DNA of 64,000 nucleotides from Nocardioides mesophilus (GTDB taxonomy: Bacteria > Actinomycetota > Actinomycetes > Propionibacteriales > Nocardioidaceae): NCBI RefSeq assembly GCF_014395785.1, contig NZ_CP060713.1, forward strand, positions 1,516,501-1,580,500, in the 5' to 3' direction. Under the pieces are notes generated by a model. The model had not been told where the DNA came from. It saw nothing but the letters and a program-made list of their open reading frames with translations, and ran no database searches. Positions 35,230-44,034 of this stretch are shown piece by piece. The stretch's first letter is position 1. Every line of letters starts with the position of its first letter. The translations under genes were made by a program, and so were the position numbers.

Positions 35230-36359
35230 CGCTTCTCCTGAGGGGTGGTGACGGGTGGGACGTGTCGGGCGAGGGAGCCGTGCCCCGGACGGGGCCCGTG
35301 GCGCGGGTGGTCGTGGGTGCCGCTCTCGAAGCCGATGGTGGGGACGGCCCGCGCGAACATGCGGTGCTCCACCTCGGCGAGGACGTCGTCGAGGAAGGCG
35401 TAGTCGCGGGTGAGGCGACTGCCGGGGTCGAGGTCGGACCACCAGTCGCAGACGTCGGCCCACCCCGGGGACGCGAGGGCGCCGCCGACGTCGCGCACCG
35501 ACAGCGCCGCGGCGAGGTTGGCGAAGCGGATCCGCTGGGCGAGCCCCCATCCGCGCAGGGTGCCGGCCATGAGCGCGGCCAGGAAGACATCGCCGGCGCC
35601 GGTCGGGTCGATCGCGGGCACCCGCAGCCCGGGCACCCACACGGTCTCCCCGGTGGCCTCGTCGGCGGCGTAGGCGCCGCCGCTGCCGGCGGTGACCACC
35701 GCGAGCGGGACCCAGTCGCGGATCACCTCGAGGGCGGCCCCGGGGTGGTCCTTGCCGGTGTAGGCCATCGCCTCGGCGGCGTTGGGGACGAAGGCGTGGC
35801 ACCCCTCGAGTCGCTCGCGGAGTCCCGCGGCGTCCCAGACCCCGGTGTCGTCCCAGCCGACGTCGGCGAAGATGAGGCTGCCGCGACCGACCGCTTCGTC
35901 GATCCAGGGAGCGCGGGAGGTGCCGACGTCGGCGAAGCAGAGCTGGGCGTCGGGCAGCCGCCCGAAGAGCAGGTCTGGGTCGATGGGCGGCGGGTGGGCG
36001 TGGGTGATCATGGCGCGGTCGTCGTCGTAGGCCAGGGACACCGTCACCGGTGAGTGCCAGCCCTCGAGACGGCGCGAGGCCGACAGGTCGACGCCCTCGT
36101 CCTCCTCGAGCGTCGACCAGCAGAAGTCGCCGTACACGTCGGAGCCGAAGGCCGCCACCAGCCCGGTGGCGACGCCGAGGCGGCTGGCCGCGACCGCGAG
36201 AGTCGCGGCGCCGCCGGGGCTGGAGCCCATGCCGTCGGCCATGATCTCGCGTCCGCCGACCGGGGCAGCGCGCAGCCCGGTGAGGATCAGGTCGAGGAAC
36301 ACCGTGCCGGTGACGACGAGGTCCAAGGGTCGTGCCGGGGCGTCGCTGGGGTCGGACAT
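35226..36359 (-). CDS. PfkB family carbohydrate kinase
   Basis: A 377-residue sugar kinase of the ribokinase/PfkB family. The N-terminal GG motif (SSPGGAATLAVAASRLG) and the anion-hole motif DPTGAGDVFLAAL are present, with the catalytic Asp. A 50-residue His/Pro-rich tail extends beyond the domain. It is the first gene of the leftward sugar operon. A likely job is phosphorylating an imported amino sugar so that NagB can act; the actual substrate is not evident. Confidence 0.87.
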   Translation of the reverse strand: MSDPSDAPARPLDLVVTGTVFLDLILTGLRAAPVGGREIMADGMGSSPGGAATLAVAASRLGVATGLVAAFGSDVYGDFCWSTLEEDEGVDLSASRRLEGWHSPVTVSLAYDDDRAMITHAHPPPIDPDLLFGRLPDAQLCFADVGTSRAPWIDEAVGRGSLIFADVGWDDTGVWDAAGLRERLEGCHAFVPNAAEAMAYTGKDHPGAALEVIRDWVPLAVVTAGSGGAYAADEATGETVWVPGLRVPAIDPTGAGDVFLAALMAGTLRGWGLAQRIRFANLAAALSVRDVGGALASPGWADVCDWWSDLDPGSRLTRDYAFLDDVLAEVEHRMFARAVPTIGFESGTHDHPRHGPRPGHGSLARHVPPVTTPQEKR

Positions 36360-36396
36360 GGGCGCACCTCCTGCGCGGCAGTGTTGCCCATGTGAT

Positions 36397-36540
36397 CATT
36401 TATGCGCAAGCACTTGGGACGACAAACCTAGATCGTGACCTCTGCGACCCCATCCGCCCCATCTGCGGACCATGTCCCCGTCGAACGGAGGGCTTGGCTG
36501 CTCACTTCTGCGCGGTTCTGCCTGCTATCTTTTGCGCATG
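36397..36540. promoter_or_regulatory. Divergent promoters and DeoR operator sites
   Basis: The 178-base gap between the kinase and the DeoR gene holds two copies of TTGCGCAT in opposite orientation: ATGCGCAA at 36402-36409 and TTGCGCAT at 36532-36539. Leftward, TTGTCG (36425-36420) and TAAATG (36402-36397) are 17 bases apart, and the operator copy overlaps that box. Rightward, TATCTT (36526-36531) ends six bases before the regulator's ATG. A DeoR repressor bound at both sites would control both operons. Confidence 0.55.
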
Positions 36541-37305
36541 CTCGCCCGGCGCCGCCACGACCACATCCTGGAGGTGTTGCGCACGGGTGGGCCGACCGAG
36601 GTCAGCGCCCTCTCGCGCGAGCTGGGCGTCAGCGGCGCGACGGTCCGGCGCGACCTGTCCTTCCTGGAGTCCGAGGGCATGCTCCAGCGGGTGCACGGCG
36701 GAGCCGCCCCCCTGGGCACCTCGGAGCCGCCCTACGAGATCGTCGCGGTCGACCACCACGACGCCAAGCAACAGGTGGGTGACCTGGCCGCCGGCCTGGT
36801 CCGCGACGGCGACGTGCTGCTGGTCGACATCGGCACCACCACCAGCCACCTGGCCCGCGCGCTGCGCGGCCGCGACGTCACCGTCATCACCTCCAGTCTC
36901 CCGGTCTACGAGGAGCTGGCCGACGACGAGTCCGTCGAGCTGATCCTGCTGGGCGGCGTGGTGCGCCGCAACTACCGCTCCCTGGTCGGATTCCTCACCG
37001 AGCAGGCGATCCGCCAGGTCCACGCAGACGTCCTGTTCCTCAGCACCAGCGGCGTACGCCGCGACGGCAGCGTCCTGGACACCACCACCGTCGAGGTCCC
37101 GGTCAAGCGCGCCATGCTCGAGGTCGCTGAGCGCACCGTGCTGCTGGCCGACGCCGACAAGTTCCCCGGCAAGGGCATCGCCCGGGTGTGCGGCCCCGGA
37201 GACCTGGCCGCCGTCGTCACCGAGCCCGGGGCGGACGCCGCGACGCTGGACTGCCTGCGCGAGCACGGAGTCGAGATCATCACCAGCCTGGAGGCACCGG
37301 CATGA
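36538..37305 (+). CDS. DeoR/GlpR family transcriptional regulator
   Basis: A 255-residue regulator. The N-terminal winged helix (VSALSRELGVSGATVRRDL) binds DNA. The C-terminal sensor domain (about 75-250; DVLLVDIGTTTSHLA, SGVRRDGSVLDTTTVEV) is of the type that binds phosphorylated sugars. The ATG at 36538 is used because the family begins MLARRRHDHILEVL; the -10 box 6 bases before implies a leaderless mRNA. It is translationally coupled to the GH4 gene and divergent from the importer operon, which it likely represses until a sugar phosphate appears. Confidence 0.9.
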   Translation: MLARRRHDHILEVLRTGGPTEVSALSRELGVSGATVRRDLSFLESEGMLQRVHGGAAPLGTSEPPYEIVAVDHHDAKQQVGDLAAGLVRDGDVLLVDIGTTTSHLARALRGRDVTVITSSLPVYEELADDESVELILLGGVVRRNYRSLVGFLTEQAIRQVHADVLFLSTSGVRRDGSVLDTTTVEVPVKRAMLEVAERTVLLADADKFPGKGIARVCGPGDLAAVVTEPGADAATLDCLREHGVEIITSLEAPA

Positions 37306-38648
37306 GACTGACCATCCTCGGCGGCGGCGGGTTCCGCGTCCCCCTGGTCCACCGAGCACTGCTGGCCGACGAGGGCCCCGGCCGCGTCACCGACCTGGTG
37401 CTGCACGACCTCGACGCGGGGCGGCTGCGGACCATCGGCCGCGTCCTGGAGGACGCCACCCGCACCCACGGCGGCGCCGGGCCCCGCGTGCACCTCGAGA
37501 CCGACCTCGAGACCGCCCTGGCCGGCGCGGACTTCGTCTTCTCCGCGATCCGCGTCGGCGGCCTGGCCGGGCGGGTGTGCGACGAGCGTTCGGCTCTCGA
37601 CCTCGGGGTCCTGGGCCAGGAGACCACCGGTGCCGGCGGGGTCTGCTACGGCCTGCGCACGGTCCCGGTGGCGATGCAGATCGCCGAGACTGTCCGCCGG
37701 GTGGCCCCCGAGGCCTACGTCATCAACTTCACCAACCCCGCCGGGATGGTCACCGAGGCCATGTCGCGGATCCTCGGCGACCGGGTCGTCGGGATCTGCG
37801 ACTCCCCCGTCGGGATGTTCAAGCGCGTCGCCCGCGCGCTGGGCGTCTCCCCCGACGAGGCGGTCTTCGACTACGCAGGACTCAACCACCTGGGGTGGCT
37901 GCGCCGGGTGACGGTCGCCGGCGAGGACCTGCTGCCCGGCCTGCTGGCCGACCCCGCCGCGCTGCTGCGCACCGAGGAAGGCCGGCTCTTCGGGCCGGAC
38001 TGGCTGGCCACGCTCGGCGCCGTGCCCAACGAGTACCTCTGGTACTGGTACTACCGCTCCGACGCCGTGGCCGCCGAGCAGGCCGCGGGTCACACCCGCG
38101 GCGAGCTGCTTCTCGAGCAGCAGCAGGAGTTCTGGGCCGAGGGCCCGGGCGCACCGGGGGAGGCCTTCGCCGGCTGGGAGCAGGCCCGGCTGCAGCGGGA
38201 GGCGACGTACATGGCCGAGAGCCGCGAGGCCACCGGCGCCGGTGAGCGCGAGCAGGAGGACCTCGACGGCGGCGGCTACGACCGCGTGGCCCTGCAGCTC
38301 ATGCGCGCCATCGCCCGCGACGAGGCCACCACCTTGATCCTCAACGTGCCCAACCGCGGGACCATCGCCGGGCTGGACACCGACGCGGTGGTGGAGGTGC
38401 CCTGCTCGGTCGACGCCCAGGGGTGGCGACCGCACGCGGTGGACCCGCTCGACCCGCACGCGTTCGGGCTGGTCTCCACGATGAAGGCGGTCGAGCGCAC
38501 GACGGTCCAGGCGGCGCTGTCCGGCTCCTACGCCACCGCCACCAAGGCGCTCGCCCTGCACCCCCTCGTCGGGTCGGTCACCGTGGCGCGCGGCATCCTC
38601 GACAGCCAGCTCACCGCCCTGCCCGAGCTGCGCTCCGTCCTGCGCTGA
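37302..38648 (+). CDS. GH4 family 6-phospho-beta-glucosidase
   Basis: A 448-residue NAD- and metal-dependent glycosidase of family 4. The dinucleotide loop is ILGGGGFR at the N-terminus; metal-binding regions are ICDSPVG and AGLNHLGW. The Asn commonly found after the metal Cys is Asp here. GH4 enzymes cleave 6-phospho-glycosides by oxidation at C3. The ATG overlaps the DeoR stop. In this module it would split a phosphorylated disaccharide, perhaps one holding glucosamine. Confidence 0.88.
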   Translation: MRLTILGGGGFRVPLVHRALLADEGPGRVTDLVLHDLDAGRLRTIGRVLEDATRTHGGAGPRVHLETDLETALAGADFVFSAIRVGGLAGRVCDERSALDLGVLGQETTGAGGVCYGLRTVPVAMQIAETVRRVAPEAYVINFTNPAGMVTEAMSRILGDRVVGICDSPVGMFKRVARALGVSPDEAVFDYAGLNHLGWLRRVTVAGEDLLPGLLADPAALLRTEEGRLFGPDWLATLGAVPNEYLWYWYYRSDAVAAEQAAGHTRGELLLEQQQEFWAEGPGAPGEAFAGWEQARLQREATYMAESREATGAGEREQEDLDGGGYDRVALQLMRAIARDEATTLILNVPNRGTIAGLDTDAVVEVPCSVDAQGWRPHAVDPLDPHAFGLVSTMKAVERTTVQAALSGSYATATKALALHPLVGSVTVARGILDSQLTALPELRSVLR

Positions 38649-38676
38649 GCTCGCGGGCCCGGCGCGACCGGAGCGC

Positions 38677-40044
38677 TCAGCGGCCCAGCGACTCGGCCAG
38701 GTTGTGCAGCAGCAGCGCCTCGGCGAGGCAGACCTTCTCGAACTCCGCGAGGTGCAGGCCCTCGTTGGCGCCGTGGGCGCGGGTGTCCGGGTCCTCCACC
38801 CCGGTGACCAGCACGGCGGCGTCGGGGAAGGCGACGTTGAAGGCGGCGATGAACGGGATCGACCCGCCGACCCCCATGTCGACCGGCTCGGTGCCGTCCC
38901 AGGCGTCCCGGAAGGCGGCGCGGGCCGCGTCGTACGCCGGCCCGGTCGCGTCGATCTGGGTCGGCTCACCGAACTCGCCCTCGGTGAAGGTCAGCTGCGC
39001 GCCCCAAGGCACGTGCTGCTCGAGGTGGTGCCGCAGCGCGGCCATCGCCCGCTTGGAGCTGTCGCCGGGCGCGAGGCGAACCGACAGCTTCGCGCGCACC
39101 GAGGGGATCAGGGTGTTGCTCGCGTCCGCGGTGCGGGTGGCGTCGAAGCCGATGGTGGTGATGGCCGGCTTGGTCCACAGCCGCTCGACCAGCGACCCGG
39201 AGCCGATGAGCTGCACGCCCTCGGCGATGCCGGACTCGGCGCGCACCCGCTCCTCGGGGTAGTCGACGTCGGCGGCCGGGCCGGAGTGGAGGCCCTCGAC
39301 CGCGACGTTGCCCTCGTCGTCGTGCAGCGTCGCCAGCAGCCGCACCATCGTGGTCACGGCGTCCGGGACGACGCCGCCCCACATGCCCGAGTGGACCCCG
39401 TGCTGCAGGGTGCGCACCTCGACGAAGCAGTCGACGAGGCCGCGCAGGCTGGTGGTCAGGGCGGGCTCACCGATGTCCCAGTTGCCGCTGTCCGCGATCA
39501 CGATCACGTCGGCCGCGAGCAGCTCGTGGTGCTCCTCGAGGAAGGCCTCGAGGGTCGGGGAGCCGACCTCCTCCTCGCCCTCGACGAGCACCGTGACGCC
39601 CACCGGCAGGTCGGCGCCGAAGGTCCGGACCGCGGCGAGGTGGGCGGCGATGCCGGCCTTGTCGTCGGCGGCACCGCGGCCGTAGAGCCGGTCGCCGCGC
39701 TCGGTCGGCTCGAACGGGTCGCTGTCCCAGTCGGCCACCTCGCCGGTGGGCTGGACGTCGTGGTGGGCGTAGAGCAGCACCGTCGGCGCACCCTCCGGCG
39801 CCGGCTTCCGGGCCAGCACCGCAGGGGCGCCGCCGGCGGCGGTGAGGATCCGGACGTCGTCGAAGCCCTCCGCGCGGAACAGCTCGGCGGTCGCCTCGGC
39901 GGAGCGGCGTACGTCGTCGGCGCGGGCCGGGTCCGCGCTCACCGACGGGATGCGCACCAGCGCCTCGAGGTCGGCACGGACGGACGGCATCACCTCGCGC
40001 ACGGCGGCGCGGATCTGCTCAGGGGTCATCGACGGCGTGGGCAT
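38677..40044 (-). CDS. M20 family dipeptidase
   Basis: A 455-residue zinc peptidase of the CNDP/PepV-like group. Metal ligands are seen in YAHHDVQP, GAADDKAG and EGEEEVGSP. The inserted dimerisation domain occupies about residues 200-340. It should hydrolyse dipeptides in the cytoplasm. The ATG at 40044 is preferred because TAGGGT lies 7 bases upstream, suggesting a leaderless message; a GTG at 40053 and an ATG at 40029 are in frame. It converges on the GH4 gene with a 28-base gap. Confidence 0.87.
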   Translation of the reverse strand: MPTPSMTPEQIRAAVREVMPSVRADLEALVRIPSVSADPARADDVRRSAEATAELFRAEGFDDVRILTAAGGAPAVLARKPAPEGAPTVLLYAHHDVQPTGEVADWDSDPFEPTERGDRLYGRGAADDKAGIAAHLAAVRTFGADLPVGVTVLVEGEEEVGSPTLEAFLEEHHELLAADVIVIADSGNWDIGEPALTTSLRGLVDCFVEVRTLQHGVHSGMWGGVVPDAVTTMVRLLATLHDDEGNVAVEGLHSGPAADVDYPEERVRAESGIAEGVQLIGSGSLVERLWTKPAITTIGFDATRTADASNTLIPSVRAKLSVRLAPGDSSKRAMAALRHHLEQHVPWGAQLTFTEGEFGEPTQIDATGPAYDAARAAFRDAWDGTEPVDMGVGGSIPFIAAFNVAFPDAAVLVTGVEDPDTRAHGANEGLHLAEFEKVCLAEALLLHNLAESLGR

Positions 40045-40051
40045 GGCCGCC

Positions 40052-40057
40052 ACCCTA
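40052..40057 (-). promoter_or_regulatory. -10 box of leaderless M20 gene
   Basis: TAGGGT on the minus strand, 7 bases before the ATG at 40044. The hairpin at 40058-40090 sits directly upstream of it. Confidence 0.5.
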
Positions 40058-40090
40058 GTCCCAGACCGTCGTCGACCGACGGCCTGGGAC
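40058..40090. terminator. Hairpin between glycosyltransferase and M20 genes
   Basis: GTCCCAG and CTGGGAC flank an inner CCGTCG-TCGA-CCGACGG-type stem. It could end the leftward glycosyltransferase transcript. Because it abuts the -10 box of the M20 gene, an operator role is also possible. Confidence 0.5.
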
Positions 40091-40152
40091 CAGGGCCTCA
40101 GTGGCCCCCCGCCACTCGCGCCCCCCTGCTCGTGGAACCCGGTCCGCCCGGG

Positions 40153-42155
40153 TCAGGCGCCCTGCACGGCGACCACCGGCACGCCCGCGGGCAGCCCCGG
40201 CACGCACCCCGACGGCGTGTGGAACAGCCACAGCGAGATCGCCCGCAGGGTGGCCCAGTCCCGCTCGCGGGTCGCCAGCTTGAGCACGCCGGCGCCGTGG
40301 CCGGTGACCCGCATGGTGAGAGGTACGGCGCCGGGCAGCTCGACCGTCACCTCGCCGGACGGCAGCGAGGCCCCCGGCTCGAGCCGGACGGCGGCGCCGT
40401 TGACCGAGACGTCGACCAGCCGCGCCGGCAGCCCGGCCACCCGGCAGTCCACCGGCAGGGTGAACCGGTGCGCGGCCCGGCGGGAGGTGGCGTACTGCTC
40501 GGCCCGGATCCGCGCGGTGGCGTGCACCAGCACCGCCAGGGCCACCGTGAGCCAGAGCCCGGAGGAGACCGTGGAGGCGGCGTCGGTGTGCCACGGCACG
40601 AGACCGAGCAGGCCGAGGACGGCGTACCCCACCAGCGCCGCCAGCGCGACCAGCACGCTCGTGACCACCCCGGGCACCCGTCCCCGCAGCCGGGAGTCGG
40701 CCGCTCCCTTGGGGGTGACCGCGAACGACAGCGTGCGCCGGCTCAGCAGCCACCACAGGCAGGAGAGCCCGACCGGGATGCGCAGCACCCGCAGCGCGAA
40801 GGCGGTGCGCCAGCGGATCTGGTTGCGCATCAGCCGCTTGAACCCCCACATCCGGACGCCGAAGGCGACCACGAACACGCAGGCGAACAGCCACGGCGAG
40901 ACGATCGAGGTCGGCACGCCGGTGAGCAGCAGCGCGACCGGGACGCCGAGGGAGAGCAGCGTGCCGAGCCCCTCGAGCCACCACAGCGTCCCGGAGAGGT
41001 ACTCCAGCTGCGTGCGCCACGTCATCCACCGCTGCCGGCGCCACAGCCGCTCGCGGACCAGGACCTGCATCGCGCCCATCCCCCAGCGGCGGCGCTGCAC
41101 GAGGTACTGCTCGGGGTGGCCGGGGCCAGGCCGACGGCGAGCGTCTGGTGGTGGTAGGCGGTGCGCCAGCCGAGCCGCTGCAGCTTCAGCGTGGTGTGCA
41201 TGTCCTCGATCACGGTCTCCTGCGCGACCCCGCCCACCTCGCGCAGCGCCGCCACCCGCAGCACCGAGGTCGACCCGCACCAGAAGGTGCCGGCACCGGC
41301 GCGGGCGCGGGCCGCGAGCTGGACGTTGAAGAACTGGCCCTGCTCACCGGTGTAGCCGTCGTCGTCGAACGCGCCACCGTTGAAGTAGGTCTGCGGGCCC
41401 TGCACCAGCGCGATCCGGTCGTCCTCGAAGTAGCCGAGCATCGCGGTCAGGAAAGCCGGCAGCGGCACGTGGTCGCAGTCGAGCACCGCGACGAGGTCGA
41501 TCGGCAGCCCGCCGGCCGCCTCCTCGGTGGCCATCAGGTCCAGCGCGTGGTTGAGGTTGCCGGCCTTCGCGTGCTGGTGCTCGCTGCGGGTCACGTAGCG
41601 GGCGCCGAGGTCGGCGCACAGGGCGGCGAGCCAGGGCCGGTCACCGTCGTCGAGCACCCAGGTCTCGTGGGCCGGCTGCAGCGCGCAGGCGGCGGCGATC
41701 GTCGGGCCGACCACCTCGGCGGGCTCGTTGTACGTCGGCACCAGCACCGCCACCCGCATCCCGTGCGGCGCCTGCCGGACCGGCCCGACCGCGGGCGCGT
41801 CGATGCTCCACGTGACCACCAGCTTGACGACCGCGCCGAGCAGCGGCAGCGCCTCGAAGCCGACCAGCAGCCAGGCGGCCTGCCGGCCCGGGCCCTCCGG
41901 CAGCGTCGCCGCCACCCGCCAGGTGAGGTAGGACAGCAGCGACAGCAGCGCGACCACGCCCCCGAACCGGGCCACGGCCCGGGACCGTGCGGACTCGCGG
42001 ACCGGCGCGTCGAGCATGTGGGCCCAGGCGGCCAGCGGCAGGACGGCCGGCGCGCTCCCGGACCGCGGGCGCTTCCCGACCAGCGGCACGGACAGCAGCG
42101 GTCGACGGGCAGGGGCGCCGGTGGAGCGGGTCGGCTCCGGTGCGAGCAGTGTCAT
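40153..42155 (-). pseudogene. Cellulose synthase-like GT2 with PilZ domain, frameshifted
   Basis: The N-terminal part (42155 to about 41115) carries two membrane segments, then a GT2 domain with VPTYNEP, DDGDR, the DCDH metal site and VIEDMH in place of TED. At the GGGG run 41113-41116 the frame is lost. Continuing in the other frame gives PEQYLVQRRRWGMG (the QxxRW motif), more membrane segments, and a PilZ domain with RAAHR and DVSVNG, which bind c-di-GMP. One missing base would restore a BcsA-like protein of about 667 residues making an exopolysaccharide. Because three other genes show the same kind of lesion, a sequence error is more likely than true loss. Confidence 0.8.
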
Positions 42156-42353
42156 GGGTTCCGCCTGGGGCAGTGGTTCGGGCCTGCGCCCGGGGTGCCG
42201 GGCAGTGGAGGAACGGGGCACCGGCCCGCTCATGACGCCGTCGGACCGCCGGAACCGGACATCGGGGCCATAACCACCCGAACGCGGCGCGGCGCATCCC
42301 CCACCCTGACTAGACGCGCCGACCGAACGACGGACCCGACCGCCCCTCGTCGA

Positions 42354-42731
42354 TCAGGCCAGCGGCAGCAGGGCGCCGAGGTCGGAGCGCTCGCCGGACG
42401 CCCGCAGCCGGCCGGCCCGGGTGGCCTCGTCCCAGTCGAGGTCCCCGACCGCGAGCTCGATCCAGGTGGCCGGGTCGGTCTCCACGACAGCGGGCGGGGT
42501 GCCGCGGGTGTGCCGGGTGCCCTCGAGGCACTGCGCCACGGCGTACGGCGGCACCCGCACCTCGACCGCGCCGCCGGGGGCCCGGCCGACCAGCAGCGCC
42601 AGCAGGTGCTTGGTGAGCAGCCGCAGGTCGGCCGCGTCGCGACCGCCGTCGCGGAAGCGGGCCAGCGCGGCGGCGACGAGCGCGGGGTCGGCGGGACGCA
42701 GGCGGATCGGCACCGCAGCAGTCTGCCCCAC
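42354..42731 (-). CDS. Sterol carrier family protein
   Basis: A 125-residue protein resembling the small actinobacterial sterol-carrier-like family, found near purF in Mycobacterium (Rv0807). The conserved-looking core is RVPPYAVAQCLEG...HTRGTPP and a C-terminal segment ATWIELAVGDLDWDEA. The lipid ligand and role are unknown. The GTG at 42731 is a tentative start; a GTG at 42713 is also possible. A 198-base gap to the downstream glycosyltransferase shows no clear signal. Confidence 0.75.
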   Translation of the reverse strand: MGQTAAVPIRLRPADPALVAAALARFRDGGRDAADLRLLTKHLLALLVGRAPGGAVEVRVPPYAVAQCLEGTRHTRGTPPAVVETDPATWIELAVGDLDWDEATRAGRLRASGERSDLGALLPLA

Positions 42732-42823
42732 CGCGCCCCGACGGCCTCCTCACGGCCCGCCGACGGCCCGCCGACGGTCTGCGCGGTTAGGGTGATCCGT
42801 CGCTCGTCTGACGAAAGATCCCC

Positions 42824-43891
42824 ATGCGCCGTGCCTCGATCCTCCTGCTGCTGGCCGCGGCCGTGGCCGGAGCACTGCTCGGGCCGTGGTCGGACCCGTC
42901 GGCCGACGCCACCGCCGAGGTGATGCCGGGCTCGTTCACCGGCTACGCCTTCGACGCCTGCCAGGCGCCCTCGCAGCAGCAGATGGACGTGTGGCGCCGG
43001 CACTCGCCCTACCGTGCGGTCGGCGTCTACGTCTCCGGGGCCAACCGCGCCTGCGCCGAGCAGCGGCACCTGGACCGGGCCTGGGTCGCCGAGCAGGACC
43101 GCTTGGGCTGGCTGCTGCTGCCGCTGCACGTGGGCCGGCAGGCCTCCTGCGCGGGCGTGGCGCGGTGGCGGCTGGTCAGCGCCGACCCGGCGGACGGCTA
43201 CGCAGCGGCCGCCGACCAGGGCCGCGAGGAGGCCGACACCGCGGTGGCGGCCGCCCGCGACCTGGGCATCGCGACCGGGAGCACGCTCTGGTACGACCTC
43301 GAGGGGTTCGACACCCGCGGCCGCCAGTGCCGGGACTCGACGGTCGCGATGCTGGCAGGGTGGACCGGGCGGCTGCACGACCACGGCTTCCGCAGCGGGG
43401 TCTACTCCAGCGCTTCCAGCGGCATCGCGGTGCTCGAGCGGCGCCGCCGGGCGGGCGCCGGCGGCCTGCCGGACCGGGTCTGGGTCGCGGACTGGAACGG
43501 CCGCGAGGACGTGCACTCCCCGGTCCTGGCCGCCGACGCGTGGGCCGGTGACCGGGTGCACCAGTTCCGCGGCACCCACACCGAGTCCTACGGTGGCGTG
43601 CCGCTCGTCGTCGACAGCAACTTCCTCGTGACCGGCGGCGGCACCCGGGCCGGCCGGGCCGCGCCGGCGGCCGCGACGACCCCGCTGCTGAAGTTCGGCT
43701 CGGGCGGCCCTGCGGTCCGGCGGCTGCAGCGCGCGCTGAACGCGGCCGGCCCGGCGCGGCTCCGGGTCACCGGGACCTTCCTCGCGCCCACCCGGGACGC
43801 GGTCCGCGCCCTCCAGCGGCGGCGCGGCCTCCCGGCGACCGGGGTGGTGACCGGGCGGCTGTGGCGACAGCTGCAGGAAGATCGACGCTGA
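42824..43891 (+). CDS. Secreted DUF1906 protein with peptidoglycan-binding domain
   Basis: A 355-residue exported protein. After a signal peptide (about 1-30) comes a DUF1906/Rv2525c-like glycoside-hydrolase-like domain (about 36-270; GYAFDACQAPS, LWYDLEGFD, GVYSSASSG, VWVADWNG). A single peptidoglycan-binding domain (about 285-350; LKFGSGGPAVRRLQRALNAAG) anchors it to the wall. DUF1906 is a TIM-barrel family thought to act on cell-wall glycans. It is paralogous to the next gene. Confidence 0.85.
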   Translation: MRRASILLLLAAAVAGALLGPWSDPSADATAEVMPGSFTGYAFDACQAPSQQQMDVWRRHSPYRAVGVYVSGANRACAEQRHLDRAWVAEQDRLGWLLLPLHVGRQASCAGVARWRLVSADPADGYAAAADQGREEADTAVAAARDLGIATGSTLWYDLEGFDTRGRQCRDSTVAMLAGWTGRLHDHGFRSGVYSSASSGIAVLERRRRAGAGGLPDRVWVADWNGREDVHSPVLAADAWAGDRVHQFRGTHTESYGGVPLVVDSNFLVTGGGTRAGRAAPAAATTPLLKFGSGGPAVRRLQRALNAAGPARLRVTGTFLAPTRDAVRALQRRRGLPATGVVTGRLWRQLQEDRR

Positions 43892-43992
43892 GCAGCCCCG
43901 CCGCAGCCGGCGTACAGGAAGATCCTCCGAACAACACCACTGTAATTCACAATCTTTCAGTGAAGTCCTGGGACCGGTGGTGATTCTGTGAC

Positions 43993-43998
43993 TAGAGT
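43993..43998 (+). promoter_or_regulatory. Candidate promoter of second DUF1906 gene
   Basis: TAGAGT lies 36 bases before the ATG, at the end of a locally AT-rich stretch (43920-43990) that also contains CACTG/CAGTG inverted ends at 43938-43962. No clear -35. Confidence 0.4.
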
Positions 43999-44034
43999 GA
44001 CTCGCGCTCACCCGACCCGTCCCTGGGAGTCACC

